Positions 13,958 to 16,739 of a stretch of 16,739 nt of DNA are shown in pieces. Origin of the DNA: Helicobacteraceae bacterium (GTDB taxonomy: Bacteria > Campylobacterota > Campylobacteria > Campylobacterales > Sulfurimonadaceae). The notes under the pieces were generated by a model. The model did not search any database and was not told the origin of the DNA. It saw nothing but the letters and a program-made list of their open reading frames with translations. The stretch spans positions 1 to 16,739 of the forward strand of contig JALUJE010000006.1 in assembly GCA_027057185.1 (NCBI GenBank). Reading direction: 5' to 3'. The first letter of the stretch is position 1. Each line of letters begins with the position of its first letter. The position numbers and the translations under genes are program-made.

Positions 13958-14703
13958 TATCGCTCCCCTTTTTCATAATACGCTTCATACGTCAATCGCG
14001 GCTTGACCACAATAGAAGGTTCATCTACAGGACACACCTCTTCACAAACCCCACAACCAATACATCCGTCATAAATTTCAGGACGCTTGCCCCCTTGGGC
14101 ATCGGGAACCATCGCAATCGCACTAAGCGGATTGGGTAATGGACACATATCGGCACACAACGTACATTCACTCCCTTTAAAACCCTCATATTTCTCCAAG
14201 ACCTCACGCTCCAGATTTGTAACATTGACCTGTTTTTTAAGAAATTGACGCATTCGTTCAGCGTGTCCTGAAGGTACGAGTTCATTTTTCATGGCAATAC
14301 AGGTATTGGGAAATTCTAGAACGGCAATGCCCATCTTAATATCTGTCGATTTTTCAGTATGATGATCTAACGCGCCACTGGGACAGGCTAAGACACACGG
14401 TACAGCCTCACAAGCATAACATCCGCGTTCACGCGCATCAATATAGGGTGTTCCCACTCCATATCCTTTCTCGATATCTGCCAGTTTAATGGAGTGATAG
14501 GGACACACTTGCAGACACTGCCCACATTTAATACACAGAGCCAAAAAATCCTTTTCCCGCAGTGCCCCCGGAGGTCTCAGACGCGTTTCTTTGCCGTTTA
14601 AATAGGGTGCACCGGCAATACCGACACCCATAAACACACCAAAAGCACCCAGTGTGGTCCATTTGATAAACTGCCGTCGCTCTTTTACTACATTGTCAGA
14701 CAT
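13957..14703 (-). CDS. nosG: NosG, periplasmic four-cluster ferredoxin-type protein (NapG-like)
   Basis: Peripheral periplasmic iron-sulfur protein passing electrons from NosH to cytochromes c. It has 248 residues. The N-terminus has a twin-arginine motif (ERRQFIKW, R9-R10) and a hydrophobic stretch, so export by Tat in folded form is expected. Cysteine sets: C57, C60, C63, C67; C95, C98, C103, C107; C135 with C180, C183, C187; and C214, C217, C220, C224, in total four [4Fe-4S] sites as in NapG. The ATG is 2 bases after the nosD stop, with GAGGGGG upstream. Confidence 0.93.
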   Translation of the reverse strand: MSDNVVKERRQFIKWTTLGAFGVFMGVGIAGAPYLNGKETRLRPPGALREKDFLALCIKCGQCLQVCPYHSIKLADIEKGYGVGTPYIDARERGCYACEAVPCVLACPSGALDHHTEKSTDIKMGIAVLEFPNTCIAMKNELVPSGHAERMRQFLKKQVNVTNLEREVLEKYEGFKGSECTLCADMCPLPNPLSAIAMVPDAQGGKRPEIYDGCIGCGVCEEVCPVDEPSIVVKPRLTYEAYYEKGER

Positions 14704-14705
14704 TG

Positions 14706-15932
14706 CTACACCCCCTCTTTCAATCTAGGCTTCTCATCAGAAAGTAAAAACAGCGGCTCGGAAAAGGGTGCCAGTTTTGCTAAAAAGTTGAGCAGTGAAA
14801 TCACCGGTGAGCCATAAAAAAATTTCACTTCAGGATTATAAAGCCACAGCTTGTCGGCGTATTGATACACTTTATGCGGTGTATCACCAATATTATCACC
14901 GTTGCGATCAAATCCTTCATAACTGTCCCAATAGTTACCGACAAACTCATTATTATTAGTCTTGCTTCCACGAGAATCATTAACGACATCTTCAATATTT
15001 CCCACAATAGTGTTGTTCTGTATAATGTTGTTTTCACTTAACGAATGAAAATGCAATGCTTCGGCATTGTAGAGAATTTTATTGTTCCGAATATAGTTAT
15101 GCGTGTCAGGCTCAAATGGCGAGCGATCAATGTAGATGCCCTGGGCATTGTACAAAACCGTATTGTCCTGCAGTGTAAAATTGGAAACATCTTTCAAACC
15201 GATTCCCATACCCGTAGCACCGAGAGAGCTTTTAATCACATTACCCGTTGCAATAGTGTCTTTAGAGTACATAAAAAAGATACCGACCGAATTAAATTCA
15301 TAATGATTGTTTCGGACATAATTTTTTCCCGCATACATAAAATGCAGAGAATACCGACAAAAGGTTGCAAAATTTTCTTCTATATGATTCCCGTGAGAGT
15401 ACCACACAACCATATCACGTGACTTAATGAGTTTGTTATACCGTACGATGTTGTCATTGCTGTACCACAGGCGCAGTCCATCACCCCGCAATCCCAAATC
15501 AAAATTTTTTGAAGAGATCGTATTGTACTCAATCAGAATATTATGTGACATCTTTACATCAATACCAAAAAGCGCATCTTCAATGACACAATGGCTCACC
15601 TCACATTGGGTTGCATTCTCAATGGAGACAGCGGCATCAAGCTTATCATGCCGTGACCCACTGTTTCGCAGTGTCAAATTTTTCAGCGTGACATAGGGGC
15701 TGAGAATCGTAACAATTGTTCCTATTCCTTCGCCGTCAATAATCACACCCTCTTCAATACCAATAATACTCAGCGGTTTATCAATACGAATTGCCCCACT
15801 GTATACCCCGGCTTTCAAACGGATACTAGACCCTTTTTGTGCATGGTCAATGGCATCTTGAAGCACACTGGCTGCTGCCATCACAGACAACAATATGATC
15901 AGTATAAAGCCTCTTTCTGCTCGTATCATCAT
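14706..15932 (-). CDS. nosD: NosD, periplasmic beta-helix protein for N2O reductase maturation
   Basis: Periplasmic protein required for CuZ maturation together with NosF and NosY. It has 408 residues. A signal peptide (about 1-21, hydrophobic 9-20) precedes the pattern LQDAIDHAQKGSSIRLKAGVYSG, the usual NosD beginning. Then come many degenerate coils of about 22 residues of a right-handed parallel beta-helix (CASH-type), each with an N-rich turn such as NNHYEFNSVGIFF and NNTIVGN. The end has GNYWDSYEGFDRNGDNIGD, typical of NosD. The ATG at 15932 lies 4 bases after the nosB stop without a strong ribosome binding site, so translation is probably coupled; a second ATG follows directly. Confidence 0.94.
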   Translation of the reverse strand: MMIRAERGFILIILLSVMAAASVLQDAIDHAQKGSSIRLKAGVYSGAIRIDKPLSIIGIEEGVIIDGEGIGTIVTILSPYVTLKNLTLRNSGSRHDKLDAAVSIENATQCEVSHCVIEDALFGIDVKMSHNILIEYNTISSKNFDLGLRGDGLRLWYSNDNIVRYNKLIKSRDMVVWYSHGNHIEENFATFCRYSLHFMYAGKNYVRNNHYEFNSVGIFFMYSKDTIATGNVIKSSLGATGMGIGLKDVSNFTLQDNTVLYNAQGIYIDRSPFEPDTHNYIRNNKILYNAEALHFHSLSENNIIQNNTIVGNIEDVVNDSRGSKTNNNEFVGNYWDSYEGFDRNGDNIGDTPHKVYQYADKLWLYNPEVKFFYGSPVISLLNFLAKLAPFSEPLFLLSDEKPRLKEGV

Positions 15933-15936
15933 AATA

Positions 15937-16725
15937 CTACTCGTGTTCCTTTGACTCTCTCATGGCTTTATTGCGTGCCAAAATGGCCAAGAGCGAGAAA
16001 AAAGCAATAAGTAGCAGCAGATAAAAGCCAATGGTAGGGTAAGAGTGCGTTGTGAATTGTGCAATTTTTCCATCGCCGAACACCGTTGGCATAAACGGTT
16101 TGATTTTAAAGGCACCCCAGTCATGCAGATTGTGTCCGAACCAGTAGAGCCAATACGAATAATCGGCAATAAAGAGTATGGGCAAAAGTGCCGGAATGAT
16201 CATAATATAGGTAAAGATTTTTTTATTGTAGGCAATAAAGAGCACCATACCCAAACTTAACAGTAACAGAGCGTAGATACCGATTTCACGTTCAATCGTG
16301 CCGCCCACCCACATTGGATCCATACCGACATAATGATTAATGGTATTCATCTCATGAACTTCACCGCTATAGCCGTCGAAATGAAAAAAAACGGGAATTC
16401 CTTCAGGAAAAGCCTCTTTCGGATAATTTGGAGCTTCCAGAGACACTGCCCAAAGCGGAAGTGAGGCAACACCAATTTCAGCAGAGTTTTCAATCATCTT
16501 CATCAGATCATGATGGGCTTTTTTGGGTGTGGTCGTGCTAATATAACGCCCTTGAGAGTACAGATTCCATACGACAACCGCCAACGGGGAGATCTCATCA
16601 ATTCTGCCATCATGAATTTTATTAAGCGTACCGTGAAATGCCACCATGGGAACAGTAAAAGCCACGGTAAGAATGACCAATGCAATGCCGGCAAATATTT
16701 TTGATTTTAAAAAACTCGGGTGCAC
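15937..16725 (-). CDS. nosB: NosB, membrane protein of the Campylobacterota nos cluster, unknown role
   Basis: A 262-residue membrane protein. TM1 is about 10-30. A periplasmic domain of about 115 residues contains HHDLMKMIENSAEIGVASLPLW and HVGMDPMW-like Met/His patches (NHYVGMDPMWVGG). TM2 is about 148-166, TM3 170-188, then a loop with WLYWFGHNLHDWGAF, and TM4 about 232-250. The start is GTG at 16725, with an excellent AAGGAG 6 bases upstream. It occupies the position between nosZ and nosD where W. succinogenes and relatives carry nosB; I name it from this position and from topology. The function is not established. Conserved His, Trp and Met residues near the membrane could suit copper or quinol binding, but this is a guess. 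Confidence 0.8.
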   Translation of the reverse strand: MHPSFLKSKIFAGIALVILTVAFTVPMVAFHGTLNKIHDGRIDEISPLAVVVWNLYSQGRYISTTTPKKAHHDLMKMIENSAEIGVASLPLWAVSLEAPNYPKEAFPEGIPVFFHFDGYSGEVHEMNTINHYVGMDPMWVGGTIEREIGIYALLLLSLGMVLFIAYNKKIFTYIMIIPALLPILFIADYSYWLYWFGHNLHDWGAFKIKPFMPTVFGDGKIAQFTTHSYPTIGFYLLLLIAFFSLLAILARNKAMRESKEHE

Positions 16726-16739
16726 AATTTCTCCTTATG

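Noticed and set aside
1..16739. CRISPR arrays, insertion sequences, tRNA or rRNA genes, integration sites
   Set aside because: No repeated spaced units, transposase-like frames or structured RNA gene sequences were seen; coding density is continuous with normal genes.

Overview
The window looks like chromosomal DNA of a respiratory Campylobacterota (former Epsilonproteobacteria), most likely of the Sulfurimonas/Sulfurovum/Sulfuricurvum kind. The main reason is the nos cluster on the right: its order (nosB-nosD-nosG-two cytochromes c-nosH-nosF...nosY) matches the layout I recall for Wolinella succinogenes and relatives, without nosR. Moderate A+T content, tight gene packing and frequent GTG starts agree with this. 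The genus is an inference.

Left third, minus strand (1-5579): a four-gene envelope copper/silver efflux operon. In transcription order it encodes a small Met-rich YtkA-like periplasmic protein, a TolC-family outer-membrane channel (CusC-like), a membrane-fusion protein (CusB-like) and an HME-RND pump (CusA-like) that runs off the left edge. The pump keeps the methionine triad of CusA at identical spacing, which supports Cu(I)/Ag(I) over divalent metals. A candidate promoter with a dyad centred near -42 lies at 5599-5643.

Next come two small minus-strand genes (5666-6365): a 74-residue protein with a Lys/Ala-rich tail, followed directly by a LEA-type-2 lipoprotein. Across a divergent promoter region (6366-6524), a plus-strand unit encodes an unrecognised 89-residue helical protein, an OmpR-type response regulator and its histidine kinase (6525-8628). 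This two-component system lies next to the efflux operon and may control it, but no sequence evidence links them directly.

argB (8747-9598, plus) is a housekeeping arginine-biosynthesis gene that converges on the nos operon with only 7 bases between the stops.

Right half, minus strand (16725 to 9606): nosB, nosD, nosG, nosC1, nosC2, nosH, nosF, a canonical nosL, nosY and a second, degenerate NosL-like gene, all overlapping or separated by at most 13 bases. By family knowledge NosG/NosH/NosC1/NosC2 form a menaquinol-to-cytochrome c electron route to the periplasmic N2O reductase. NosD/NosF/NosY and NosL serve maturation of its copper centres. nosZ itself is not in the window and is predicted just beyond the right edge.

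I found no mobile elements, CRISPR arrays, rRNA or tRNA genes. The window is mostly recognisable biology. The least explained parts are the degenerate NosL paralogue, NosB, the 89-residue protein heading the two-component operon, the 74-residue/LEA lipoprotein pair, and three promoter-associated dyads.
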